Below are positions 11,648 through 20,003 of a DNA stretch of 41,053 bases, piece after piece. The position numbers and the translations under genes are program-made. The notes under the pieces were generated by a model, which saw only the letters and a list, made by a program, of their open reading frames with translations, was not told the DNA's origin and searched no databases. Numbering within the stretch: position 1 is the first letter of the stretch; every line of letters begins with the position of its first letter. The stretch covers positions 1 to 41,053 of the IMG/VR virus record IMGVR_UViG_3300025872_000108. One strand, written 5' to 3'. Source of the stretch: a virus.

Positions 11648-13771
11648 ATGACCACGACCGAACAAAGCACACAAGGAAAGCTGCCCTTGCCGCAACGGCT
11701 GGTGGCGGCCGGACAAATGTTGATCACGGGCGAACTGCCGCAGCCGGTGGAACAGCCGGCCCCGTCACGCGCGGCGCTGGTGAAGGAATGGACGGAGCGG
11801 GTTAAGGGCGGCAAGGAATTTTGGAAACCGATTTTTGACAAGATCCGGGAGGAAATGGAATTTGCGGCCGGCAACCAGTGGGGCGACGAGGAATTGAGCG
11901 GGGATGATGGCAAGTACCAGGCGAACATTGTCCAACGGCACTTGGCGCAGAAGGAAGCCAGCCTTTACGCCAAGAATCCTAAAGCAATCGCGCGCAAGCG
12001 CCAGCGGTTGGAGTTCAAGATTTGGGACGGGGACGTGCAAAAGTTGCAACAGGCGCAAGCGGCGGTCCAGCAAAGCATGGCCATGTTGCAGCAGGCGCAA
12101 GCGGCGAACCCGGGCGTGGACGTGCGCGCGGCGGTGCCGCCCCCGCCGGCGGAAGCGCTGGCGTTGGTGGCGGACTACGAGAACGGGATAAAGGTGCGCG
12201 CGGCGCTGGATCGGGTGGCCGTGACCCTGGAACTGGTTTATGAGGACCAGCTAAAGGCGCAGATGCCGGATTTCAAAACCAGCATGAAAAAGCTGGTCCT
12301 GACCGGTTTAACGTGCCGGGTAGGTTGGGTGAAGGCGGGATATTACCGGGAAACGGACGATTATCCCCAGGCGACGGCGCAAAAACATGGGTTGGTGGAC
12401 CAGCTAAAGGCGTTATCCGAGCGCGCCGGCGAATTAGCCGCGCAGCAGGACCCGGATTCATCGCTGGTGGCGGAGTTGGAGATTATGGCCAATGCGCTGA
12501 AATGCCAGATGGAATGTGGCGCGGGCGCGATCACGCGGGAAGGGTTGGTGTTCAACTTCCCGAAGACCACGAGCATAATTGTGGACCCGAATTGCACCGA
12601 GTTGCGCGGGCTGGTGGGGGCGCGCTGGTTGGCCGAGGAATTTATGCTGACCGCGGCGCAGGTGTTCGAGGCGTACGGCGTGCGGCTGAATGGGAGCGGG
12701 GCGGTCGTGTATGCCGAGGACGGGAGCGAACCTAATCCGATCGAAGCGGCGCAGCAGAAAACCGCCGGGCCGGAAAAGCGCTTTTGCGTGTGGGAGATCT
12801 ATGACCACGCGACGCAGCTAAAGCTGGTGGTATGCGATGGCTTCCCGGACTTCCTGGAAGAACCGGGCGCGCCGATGCCGGCGCTAAAAGATTTCTGGCC
12901 GTACCAACCCTTGGTGTTCAACCGCGTGGTGGTGGAAAAGAACCTGCCGGAGAAAGATGTAACCATTTACCCGACCAGCGATGTGCGGTTGCTGATGCCG
13001 TTGCAGAAGGAAATCAACCGGAGTCGGGACTGCCTACGGTTACACCGTATCCATGCGTTGCCCCGGTATGCGGTATCGGCGGCGGCGGCGCTATCAGATG
13101 CCGACGCCACGGCGTTGGCCAGCGGCACGCCCGGGGTGGCGATCAAGCTAAACGGCATGGCGCCCGGCGAGGATGTGGCGAAGCTGATCCAACCGATCCC
13201 CACGATCCCGCCCAGCCCGGCCGTTTACGACACGCAGCACGTTATGACGGACGTTTTGACCGTGGTCGGGAGCGCGGAAGCTAACCTGGGCCCGGTCCAG
13301 CCGCGCGTGACGGCCACGCAAAGCAGCATTGCCGAGGGCAGCCGGATTAGTTCGGTATCCTCGAACGTGGACGACTTGGACGACTTGCTTACCTGGATGG
13401 CGCGCGCCGGCGGGGAGATCTTGCTGGGAAACATGAGCCGGGAAACGGTAACCGAGATTGCCGGCCCGGGCGCGGAGTGGCCGGAATTTAACCGGGAACA
13501 GATCGCCAAGAGTTTGTTCCTCGAGATCCAGGCGAGCAGCAGCGGCCGGCCCAACCGCAACATGGAAGTGCAAAACTTCCAGATCCTTGCCCCGCTATTG
13601 CAGCAGATCCCCGGCATTAAACCGGACTTCATGGCGCGCGAAGGGTTGAAGCGCCTGGATGATCGCCTCGAGTTGGCCGACGCCTACGATCCGGCGCTGG
13701 CGGCCCAGGCGCAAATGCAAGCCACTTTGCCGGCTGGCGGTCCGCCGGCGGCAGGAAACCAAACACCATAA
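11648..13771 (+). CDS. Portal protein (P22-like size)
   Basis: 707 aa, near the 725 aa of P22 portal. It forms the dodecameric ring through which DNA enters. The N-terminal part (AAGNQWGDEE, YQANIVQRHLAQKEASLYAK) is the standard start of podoviral portals; an Ala/Gln-rich helix follows (about 130-160), then the wing and stem region (QPLVFNRVVVEKN, LMPLQKEINRSRD) and the C-terminal crown (about 600-690) with a Gln/Ala/Pro tail. The ATG comes three bases after the terL stop. The frame is intact; no protease or MuF domain is fused. Confidence 0.9.
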   Translation: MTTTEQSTQGKLPLPQRLVAAGQMLITGELPQPVEQPAPSRAALVKEWTERVKGGKEFWKPIFDKIREEMEFAAGNQWGDEELSGDDGKYQANIVQRHLAQKEASLYAKNPKAIARKRQRLEFKIWDGDVQKLQQAQAAVQQSMAMLQQAQAANPGVDVRAAVPPPPAEALALVADYENGIKVRAALDRVAVTLELVYEDQLKAQMPDFKTSMKKLVLTGLTCRVGWVKAGYYRETDDYPQATAQKHGLVDQLKALSERAGELAAQQDPDSSLVAELEIMANALKCQMECGAGAITREGLVFNFPKTTSIIVDPNCTELRGLVGARWLAEEFMLTAAQVFEAYGVRLNGSGAVVYAEDGSEPNPIEAAQQKTAGPEKRFCVWEIYDHATQLKLVVCDGFPDFLEEPGAPMPALKDFWPYQPLVFNRVVVEKNLPEKDVTIYPTSDVRLLMPLQKEINRSRDCLRLHRIHALPRYAVSAAAALSDADATALASGTPGVAIKLNGMAPGEDVAKLIQPIPTIPPSPAVYDTQHVMTDVLTVVGSAEANLGPVQPRVTATQSSIAEGSRISSVSSNVDDLDDLLTWMARAGGEILLGNMSRETVTEIAGPGAEWPEFNREQIAKSLFLEIQASSSGRPNRNMEVQNFQILAPLLQQIPGIKPDFMAREGLKRLDDRLELADAYDPALAAQAQMQATLPAGGPPAAGNQTP

Positions 13772-13805
13772 AAACAAACCATTGACATAAAGGAGGGACG
13801 GAGTT

Positions 13806-14867
13806 ATGACAGAAACAGAAAGTGCGCTACCGGCCGAATCGCAACCGGCCAATCCCACCGGCGGGACTGCACCCGCAGAAGCCGGATCAGGCGCTACGCC
13901 GCAATCGCCCGCGGCAAATCCCACGGACGCTAACGCAGACGTTACGGACCCGTCCACCGTAGAAGGCGCTAAACCGCGCTCGCTTTCGGAAGTCATGGAC
14001 GCCGCGTTGAACGGCGAAACCAACCCCGAAGGCAAGCCCGCAGAGGAATCGCCTACCAATGCAAACGCGGAAGCAGGAAAGGCCGAGTCAGACGGCGGGC
14101 CCAAGCAGGATGATCCGGGCAAACCGAAAGAGGAGGCGGCAGAGAATGTTCCTTTCCATAAGCATCCGGCATGGCAGCGGCAAATTGCCAAGAGCAAGAC
14201 GCTGGCCGGCCAGGTGGAGCAGTTGACGCCTAAGGCGCAAGTGGTGGATGAACTGATCAGCTACACAGGTGGCGAGCAGGGATTTCAAAACGCGCGCGAG
14301 TTGATGCGGACGTTTGCGACCGATCCGGCAGCGGCAGTGCCAATGCTGGAAACATTGTTGGACGACGCCCGCGGGCGTTCCGGTTTGAAGCTGGTAAGCC
14401 AGGATTTGACCCAAAAGGTTGAAACCGGCGAATTGAGCGAACCGGACGCGATCGAGATTGAGAAGGCGCGGGCCGCCACGAGAGCGGCCCAGCAGCGGCA
14501 ATCCGAGCAACAACAGCGGCAACAGCAGGAACAGGCGCAAGCCAGCCGGCAACAGATTGTGACGGCGCTGGATGCCTGGGAAAAGAATGTTTCGCGCGAT
14601 CCTGATTACGCGGGAATCAAGGACTTGGTGGAAGCCAAGGCCGCGTTGCTATTGCAACAGAAGATTGCCGAAGCCAAACGGCCGTTGAACTCACACGAAA
14701 TGGTGGGAGTCGCCCAAGCCAGTTTGGACGCGGTACGGCAGCAGATCGGGAAAATGCTGCCGCGCCCGGGGGCAATCCGGCCGGGGCCGAAGCCGGGATC
14801 ATCCGTAACCGCCAGCCAGCGGCCGCGGAATTTAGACGAGGCTATGGACGCCGCGCTAACCGGGTAG
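13806..14867 (+). CDS. Capsid scaffolding protein
   Basis: 353 aa, directly before the capsid gene, with a strong ribosome site (AAAGGAGGG, ten bases before ATG). The N-terminal 110 residues are disordered (Pro/Ala/Asn/Thr/Glu). After FHKHPAWQRQIAKSKTL come a helical core and a Gln-rich coiled coil (about 215-245), then a proline-rich tail. This acidic-disordered plus coiled-coil make-up is typical of scaffolds that fill the procapsid. The short motif LSEVMDAALNGE (about 59-70) recurs at the very C-terminus as LDEAMDAALTG, probably a capsid-binding or self-association peptide. No protease motif is visible. Confidence 0.8.
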   Translation: MTETESALPAESQPANPTGGTAPAEAGSGATPQSPAANPTDANADVTDPSTVEGAKPRSLSEVMDAALNGETNPEGKPAEESPTNANAEAGKAESDGGPKQDDPGKPKEEAAENVPFHKHPAWQRQIAKSKTLAGQVEQLTPKAQVVDELISYTGGEQGFQNARELMRTFATDPAAAVPMLETLLDDARGRSGLKLVSQDLTQKVETGELSEPDAIEIEKARAATRAAQQRQSEQQQRQQQEQAQASRQQIVTALDAWEKNVSRDPDYAGIKDLVEAKAALLLQQKIAEAKRPLNSHEMVGVAQASLDAVRQQIGKMLPRPGAIRPGPKPGSSVTASQRPRNLDEAMDAALTG

Positions 14868-14895
14868 CTGATTGGCACAAAGCGAAAGCAAATAT

Positions 14896-15945
14896 ATGGC
14901 GATCAGTTTCAGTAACTTCGATAATTTGGTGAACAGCGCCCTTGATTTCTACGTCAAGGAAGATCCGCTGATTCAGAACATCCAGGAAAAACCCCTTTTG
15001 GCCGCCCTGAAAGAGCGCCAGAAGACGTTCCCCGGCGGTCAGGGCTATATCAGCCTGCCCGTGCAAGGGGCGGTGGCGGCGGACACGGCCGGCTTCTTCG
15101 CCGGGTACAGCCACACCGATCAGGTTGGGTTTGTGCACCCGGACAACATCCTCCGGGCAAAATACCCCTGGCGGGAAGTCCACGCGGGGATTGTGCTGGA
15201 TTACACCGAGCTCAAGCAGCGCGGCGTGTCCATCGTGGACGGCAAAGCGCCGGCGGCGCCGACCTCGGGCGAAATCCAGATCGTTAAGGATTACGTCAAG
15301 GCGGTGCTGACGAACGACTTTGGCGAATCCTTCGCGCGTTCGATGAACTCCATGTGCTGGAAGGACGGCAGCCAGGACGCCAAGCAAATGCCCGGCGTGT
15401 TGGCCGTGCTGGACGACGACGCGACCAGCGGCACGATCGGCAGCCTGGACCGCGCGACGTATAGCTGGTGGCGGCATCGTACCCTTGTGGGCGCGAACGC
15501 GATCACGCCCAGCGCCGCCAACTCCACGCTGGTCCGCACGTTGAACGATGAAATGGTTCAACTGATGCGGTACGGCGGCCGCCCGGACCTCGCCTTTGCC
15601 GGTTCGGACTTCCTCTCCGCCTTGCGCGAGGAACTGTTCGGCAAGATGCAGTTCTCCCAGGCGGGCTTGTCCAAGAAGGACGAAACCCAAGTCGGCGTGG
15701 CCGATGTGGCGCTCAACAACCTCGTGTTCAAGTACGATCCGACCTTGGATCAGTTGGGCAAGGGCAAGCGGGCGTACATCCTGGACAGCCGGCATATCAC
15801 CCTCCAACCGATGGACGGGCAGGACATGGTGGTGCAAAAGCCGACGCGGCCGTACGATCAGTACGTCTTGCTAAAGGCCGTCACTTGGACCGGCGCGCTC
15901 ACGTTCGATCAACTGAACTGCCACGGCGTTTACGAGATCAAGTAA
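14896..15945 (+). CDS. Major capsid protein (HK97-fold type)
   Basis: 349 aa from the ATG at 14896; the TTG at 14872 would add eight polar residues without need. It forms the icosahedral shell. The sequence shows the usual order: an N-arm (FSNFDNLVNSALDFYVKED), a spine and P-domain region (DYTELKQRGVSI, SGEIQIVKDYVKAVLTNDFG), an A-domain (PDLAFAGSDFLSALREELFG), and a C-terminal strand pair ending DQLNCHGVYEI, typical of podoviral capsids where the last strand contains N-G-V-Y. Position right after the scaffold supports the call. A GC-rich hairpin follows the stop. Confidence 0.88.
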   Translation: MAISFSNFDNLVNSALDFYVKEDPLIQNIQEKPLLAALKERQKTFPGGQGYISLPVQGAVAADTAGFFAGYSHTDQVGFVHPDNILRAKYPWREVHAGIVLDYTELKQRGVSIVDGKAPAAPTSGEIQIVKDYVKAVLTNDFGESFARSMNSMCWKDGSQDAKQMPGVLAVLDDDATSGTIGSLDRATYSWWRHRTLVGANAITPSAANSTLVRTLNDEMVQLMRYGGRPDLAFAGSDFLSALREELFGKMQFSQAGLSKKDETQVGVADVALNNLVFKYDPTLDQLGKGKRAYILDSRHITLQPMDGQDMVVQKPTRPYDQYVLLKAVTWTGALTFDQLNCHGVYEIK

Positions 15946-15952
15946 TCACCAT

Positions 15953-15979
15953 CCCGGCGGGGGTAATCCCCCCGCCGGG
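15953..15979 (+). terminator. GC-rich hairpin after the capsid gene (attenuator or 3' stabiliser)
   Basis: CCCGGCGGGGG (15953-15963) pairs with CCCCCGCCGGG (15969-15979) across a 5-nt loop, an 11-bp all-GC stem beginning eight bases after the capsid stop. No T tract follows, so full intrinsic termination is doubtful; it may reduce read-through or protect the abundant capsid message from 3' exonucleases. Confidence 0.5.
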
Positions 15980-16016
15980 GCTTAAACCGACCATAACTAT
16001 AACAAAAGGTAAAACA

Positions 16017-16559
16017 GTGAAAACCATGTTCAAATACGTCTTCGCCCTTGTGGCGCTTCTCGTGGCTACGACCGCCTTTGCCGGCGGCTTCAAAAGCCAG
16101 TCGTTCCTCAACACCACGGCCAGCAGCTACCCGTTGTTGCTGACCAATACGGGGGTGTTCACCTACGGGAGCAGCTACGACTACACGAACAGCGCCGGCA
16201 CGCGCGTTACCAACAGTGCGATCTTTACCGATTGCGCGAATTGGCCCGCGGCGGATGGTGCCGCCAACGCCAACGCCAACGTAACGGTGCGCCTGGTAGG
16301 TACAGCCGCTACTCTGACCAACTCAATCACCTTTGTCTTGGCCAAGGTGGGGGATGGGGTAAACGCCAGTACCATAGCCGGGGACAAGTTCACGTTTGTA
16401 GTGACGCCCAACGGCACTACGGAAGTGGTGGCATCCACCAACGTCCCGGCGGCGCTCTTAACCGGCGCGGGCAAGGTGAGGTTGCTATCCGTGACCAGTG
16501 GGGCGGCCAACACGAACTGCTTGATCAAGGCGGTTTCGTTTAACGGTTTCCCTCCGTAA
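16017..16559 (+). CDS. Exported protein with Sec signal peptide, next to the capsid gene
   Basis: 180 aa from GTG at 16017, supported by AAAGG ending seven bases upstream; ATG at 16026 is an alternative. Residues 1-21 form a clear signal peptide: KTMFKYVFALVALLVATTAFA with an AFA-GG cleavage site. The mature part is Thr/Asn/Ala/Val-rich and beta-sheet-like (TNSAIFTDCANWP, NVTVRLVG, FTFVVTPNG), with two cysteines. A gene here normally encodes a capsid decoration or head-stability protein, but virion proteins assemble in the cytoplasm and should not carry a signal peptide. Either the hydrophobic N-terminus has another use, or the product is exported during infection. Confidence 0.65.
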   Translation: MKTMFKYVFALVALLVATTAFAGGFKSQSFLNTTASSYPLLLTNTGVFTYGSSYDYTNSAGTRVTNSAIFTDCANWPAADGAANANANVTVRLVGTAATLTNSITFVLAKVGDGVNASTIAGDKFTFVVTPNGTTEVVASTNVPAALLTGAGKVRLLSVTSGAANTNCLIKAVSFNGFPP

Positions 16560-16662
16560 TTGGTGGGTGTTTGGGGTGTCGGCGGGGTGGCGTGATGGCC
16601 GCCGCCCTGCCGGCGCTTCATAACTTCAACCAGTAAAACCGCCATCGTTGAAACCAAACACC

Positions 16663-17019
16663 ATGAAGACCATAAACTGCAGGATCAAGCTACACGAGTT
16701 TGCCGACATTTCCGGCTTGGGGATCACCCCGGCGGAAGCGGTGGTACTCCAAACCCTCCACGGCGCGAACGCCGGCGGGGCTGGGAAAGTGATTATGAAC
16801 CCCGTCGCGGCCGGCGAAGTCAAGCGGAGCGACGTGGAAGAAGTGAACCGGCTGATGGGGAAATATCCGGTCCGCGGTAAAAGCGAGCAGCCGATTGTCA
16901 AGGAACTGTTCCCCGGGGCGCTGCCGAAGCTGCCGGCGTCGTTTGCGGAGATCGGCATTGAAAACGTGGCCGAACCGGCGAAGGGAAAGAAAACCCCGGC
17001 CGAAACGCCTACGGAATAA
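16663..17019 (+). CDS. Hypothetical head-region protein
   Basis: 118 aa from the ATG at 16663; the TTG at 16648 lacks support. The N-terminus (KTINCRIKLHEFADISGLG) is followed by TPAEAVVLQTLHGANAGG and SDVEEVNRLMGKY; the C-terminus is Lys/Pro/Glu-rich and disordered. It lies between the capsid and head-tail adaptor genes, where small head-completion or decoration proteins are usual. I do not recognise the family. Confidence 0.55.
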   Translation: MKTINCRIKLHEFADISGLGITPAEAVVLQTLHGANAGGAGKVIMNPVAAGEVKRSDVEEVNRLMGKYPVRGKSEQPIVKELFPGALPKLPASFAEIGIENVAEPAKGKKTPAETPTE

Positions 17020-17026
17020 GTGATTT

Positions 17027-17758
17027 ATGCGCGGCAAAACCCTGGCCAACCTCGTGACGCTGTTAAAAGCGGAGATTGGCCAGGTTTTGTCTTCCGACGC
17101 CACGGGTAATGACGATGTGCTTAAAGCCAAGCTGGCGGCCCAGCAGGAGTTTTTAGGCGCAAAATACCGGTGGGACTTTCTGACGGTTGAAGCGGATGTA
17201 ACGCTGGTGGCGGGGACGCGGCTTTACAGTTACCCCACCCGGACTGATTCCGGCAATGCCACCGTGGAAAATCCCTGCCGCGACCACGAGGTAAAGGTAG
17301 AAACCTTATCGGGCGGGCGGTGGAGTTGTGTGGAAGCGGGCATTTCCGGGGAACAATACAACATTGTGGACAGTGAGGCCGGCACGCGGCTGGACCCGGT
17401 AACGCGCTGGCGGATGCTCTACACCGGCGGGGCGCTCAAGATCGAGGTTTGGCCGATCCCGGCAACGGCCGGCACGTTGCGGCTGACCGGCCAGCGGACC
17501 ATTAACCGCATTACCGCCAATTCTGACGTGGCGGACCTGGACGACCAGCTAATTGTCTATTTTGCCGCGGCGGAGATCCTGGCCAACTTAGGCCAGAACG
17601 ATGCCCAGGCGAAGCTCGCCAAAGCGCAGGACCGGCTAAACACCTTGCGCGCGGCCCAACCGCAACCGATCGAACGGAAGACGTTTGTGATTGGCGGCGG
17701 CGCCACTATCCGCGGCGGCGGGCCGAAACCAACGATTGCAGTTAACTACACACCATAG
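17027..17758 (+). CDS. Head-tail adaptor (connector) protein
   Basis: 243 aa. The N-terminal helices (TLANLVTLLKAEIGQVLSSD, AKLAAQQEFLGAKYRWDFL), a middle beta section (VEADVTLVAGTRLYSYP), and C-terminal DQLIVYFAAAEILANLGQND then AKAQDRLNTLR match the pattern of podoviral connector/adaptor proteins (P22 gp4 / T7 gp11-like), which sit below the portal. In such proteins the YFAAAEILA helix packs against neighbouring subunits. Position after the head genes and before tail genes supports this. Confidence 0.65.
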   Translation: MRGKTLANLVTLLKAEIGQVLSSDATGNDDVLKAKLAAQQEFLGAKYRWDFLTVEADVTLVAGTRLYSYPTRTDSGNATVENPCRDHEVKVETLSGGRWSCVEAGISGEQYNIVDSEAGTRLDPVTRWRMLYTGGALKIEVWPIPATAGTLRLTGQRTINRITANSDVADLDDQLIVYFAAAEILANLGQNDAQAKLAKAQDRLNTLRAAQPQPIERKTFVIGGGATIRGGGPKPTIAVNYTP

Positions 17759-17765
17759 GCAGATT

Positions 17766-18476
17766 ATGACTAGATCCATTAAATCCAGCGGCGCGGTATT
17801 AAGCCTGATCCTTTCGGACGTGGGCGCGCGGCCCAACCTTGTGCGCCTCGAAGGTTTTATGAATGGCAGCGCGGCCAGCATGTATTACCTTCACCTTTAT
17901 GCGGCCACGGCGCTTTCAGCCCTGTCCAATGGGGCATCCCCGCTTTATTCGGTCCAGGTGGACGGCCAGCGCGGGTTCACTTTCGATTATAGCCAGAAAC
18001 CTTTGATCACCGCCAACCTGGCCAGCGCCCTGCCGACCAACGGCAACCTGTTGCTGGTGGTTTCCACGACCGAAGCCACTTTGACCAAGGCGACGACCGA
18101 AACCGTGGACGTGCGGGTGGAGATCGAATCGGCCGCGTTCCCGTTGCCGGCGAGCGCCACGGTGGAAGGGGATTTGACGACGGCTGTTGTCGGTCGCGGG
18201 CACGATGGGGCGGCCAATCTGTTGCGGGTGGAAGGAAAGAACAACAACGGAGTGGACGTTTATTTGCAGATCCATGACCAAACCGACCTTGGATTAGAGG
18301 ACGGCCAAACCCCGGTAGTTACGCAACTGGTGGCAGCCGGCGCGACGTTTGATCTTAGCTTTGGCCGGGACGGGTTGCGGTTTGCGACCGGCATCCAGGT
18401 AATTTTCAGCAGCACTGCCGCCACTTTAACCAGCCTGGGCGGGACGGATTACACGGTGCGTTTGACCAGGAACTAA
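17766..18476 (+). CDS. Structural protein with tandem duplicated beta domain
   Basis: 236 aa from the ATG at 17766; the longer ORF is a shadow. Residues about 24-120 and 151-236 are two copies of the same domain: NLVRLEGFMNGSAAS ... VDGQRGFTFDY ... VVSTTEATLTKAT ... VDVRVEI corresponds to NLLRVEGKNNNGVD ... VAAGATFDLSF ... IFSSTAATLTSLG ... YTVRLTRN. Both are all-beta. The layout resembles virion decoration or fibre-base proteins, though the family is not known to me. No signal peptide, unlike the next three genes. Confidence 0.6.
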   Translation: MTRSIKSSGAVLSLILSDVGARPNLVRLEGFMNGSAASMYYLHLYAATALSALSNGASPLYSVQVDGQRGFTFDYSQKPLITANLASALPTNGNLLLVVSTTEATLTKATTETVDVRVEIESAAFPLPASATVEGDLTTAVVGRGHDGAANLLRVEGKNNNGVDVYLQIHDQTDLGLEDGQTPVVTQLVAAGATFDLSFGRDGLRFATGIQVIFSSTAATLTSLGGTDYTVRLTRN

Positions 18477-18477
18477 C

Positions 18478-19224
18478 ATGAAAAAGCTAATTTTACTGCT
18501 GGGGTTGCAATGTTGCTTGGTTTGGGCGGGCCCTAACTCCGGGCCATACCCAACGGCAATAAACTACACCACCGTCACCAACATTGCCACGGCGGTAATG
18601 ACGGCCGCACCAATCACCCTCACCCCCACCGTCACGACCAACTTGGTGGACTATGGGACAAACACGGTTTATGTCACTGGTAGTGATGATATGAACTGTA
18701 TTGGCGCTGGGGCGTGGGCTGGGGCGTATGTTTATCAAAATGGCAATTACACCAATGCAACTACCGGAAATTATTTCCATTATGATACGCCTTATTGGTA
18801 TTTTTACGATGTAAATTGTTGGGGCGAGGACGTTCAACAGAGTAATGAAACCAATGTGTTGTGGTATGCGACATTTGGGCAAATAAATAGCACGTTCACT
18901 GACATGGGGACAGTCACGGTAGGGACTAATTCCTATGCCACTAACGGCGTCGTAGCTTGGAACTTCACCAGTGGCAGATTGCAGACTGTTTCCGCGACGA
19001 ACCTCAATAATCTCTTGGTGATTCTTGGCTCGGCACAATCTGGATATGCTTCCACGTTACGAGTGGATGCCAACAGTAGTGTGAATGTCATCATCACCAA
19101 CTCGCTCGCTTGGCTGAACGGCAGCGGAGTGACGAACACGGTGACAACAAACACCTACATTTCCGCGCAGGCGTGGTCAACGAATCACGCGGATACAGCG
19201 GTGGCAATCAAATCGAAACAATGA
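18478..19224 (+). CDS. Exported Asn/Thr-rich protein with signal peptide
   Basis: 248 aa. The signal peptide MKKLILLLGLQCCLVWA has a VWA-GP cleavage site. The mature chain is unusually rich in Asn, Thr, Tyr and Trp (YVYQNGNYTNATTGNYF, then YWYFYDVNCWGED) and probably forms beta structure; a C-terminal stretch (LLVILGSAQSGYASTLRV) is more hydrophobic. Codon use and base composition differ from neighbours: 18781-18840 contains 24 G/C out of 60. No family is recognised. It opens a three-gene set (this, the LamG gene and the 20000 gene) joined by ATGA overlaps, all with signal peptides, so they form a separately acquired export unit. Confidence 0.6.
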   Translation: MKKLILLLGLQCCLVWAGPNSGPYPTAINYTTVTNIATAVMTAAPITLTPTVTTNLVDYGTNTVYVTGSDDMNCIGAGAWAGAYVYQNGNYTNATTGNYFHYDTPYWYFYDVNCWGEDVQQSNETNVLWYATFGQINSTFTDMGTVTVGTNSYATNGVVAWNFTSGRLQTVSATNLNNLLVILGSAQSGYASTLRVDANSSVNVIITNSLAWLNGSGVTNTVTTNTYISAQAWSTNHADTAVAIKSKQ

Positions 19225-20003
19225 AACGCCTAATCGCATTATCTTGTGCGTTGGTTGTAGCGATTGCGGCTTACGCTAAGTCGTTGAGTGACCCTGTGTT
19301 TGTGGCTTCTCTTGGGGGAGATATTACGGGATGTGTGTTCTACGCCCCGATGGAGTCTGCTACGGTTTCGATTGGCAATAATCTGACCGTAAATGGCTCG
19401 GTGACTTTTACCGCTGGCAAGCACGGTAATGCTGCAACCTTTGACGGGAATGACAGTTATTTGACCGCATTGACTGATGCCAATTTCGCCGCCGCCATCA
19501 ACGCGCAAACAGTAGAGTTTTGGGTGCGGTATGATTGGCCTCCGGTGAACAGATATTTCTTTGTGGCAAATGAGGATGGGACTTGGTTGCCGGGAATCCT
19601 TACCGACTATGGAACGCCAACGCTTGTTGCGTTGATAGCCTACAACGATAGCGTCCAATATTCAACTTATGGGTATCCGTTGCCAGCATCTCCAACCAAC
19701 GGAACTTGGCATCATCTAGCCTTCACCTTTAACAGTTTTGGGCTGAATGGAAACCGTCAGCAGAAGGTTTACTTGGATGGAGTCTTGGCCGCCGATATTC
19801 CGGGTGATGACGTTTATCTAAATGCCAGCAGTTCTCCTATTCGAGCTGACTTTTCAACTTTCGTGATAGGTAAAGAGAAACTAGACGGTAACGAATACTT
19901 CACCGGACAGATTGACGAACTAGCCGTCTATAATCGGGAACTTACAGCAGGGGAAATACAAGCCATTTATCAAAGTGGCGGAAACATCAAGCGTAGATTA
20001 TGA
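19221..20003 (+). CDS. Exported LamG-type (concanavalin A-like) lectin-domain protein
   Basis: 260 aa from the ATG at 19221, which overlaps the previous stop. The signal peptide MKRLIALSCALVVAIAAYA ends AYA-KS. Residues about 40-255 are a complete LamG/Pentraxin-like jelly roll: YAPMESATVSIGNNLTVNGS, GKHGNAATFDGNDSYL, VEFWVRYDWPP, GTWHHLAFTFN, QQKVYLDGV, FVIGKEKL and finally GQIDELAVYNRELTAGEIQAI, the family hallmark. Such domains bind glycans. In the host periplasm or outside it could bind cell-surface sugar, for example to mask a receptor; if it stays on the virion it could be a receptor-binding decoration. Both are inference. Confidence 0.78.
   Translation: MKRLIALSCALVVAIAAYAKSLSDPVFVASLGGDITGCVFYAPMESATVSIGNNLTVNGSVTFTAGKHGNAATFDGNDSYLTALTDANFAAAINAQTVEFWVRYDWPPVNRYFFVANEDGTWLPGILTDYGTPTLVALIAYNDSVQYSTYGYPLPASPTNGTWHHLAFTFNSFGLNGNRQQKVYLDGVLAADIPGDDVYLNASSSPIRADFSTFVIGKEKLDGNEYFTGQIDELAVYNRELTAGEIQAIYQSGGNIKRRL

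Noticed and set aside
13782-13810. Promoter TTGACA-17-TATGAC before the scaffold gene
   Set aside because: The -10 would overlap the start codon of the scaffold gene, which has a strong ribosome site further upstream, so a transcript starting there could not serve it.
14842-15837. 331-aa minus-strand ORF opposite the capsid gene
   Set aside because: Composition (His/Arg/Gln-rich) is that of an antisense shadow of a GC-rich gene, with no ribosome site or family pattern.
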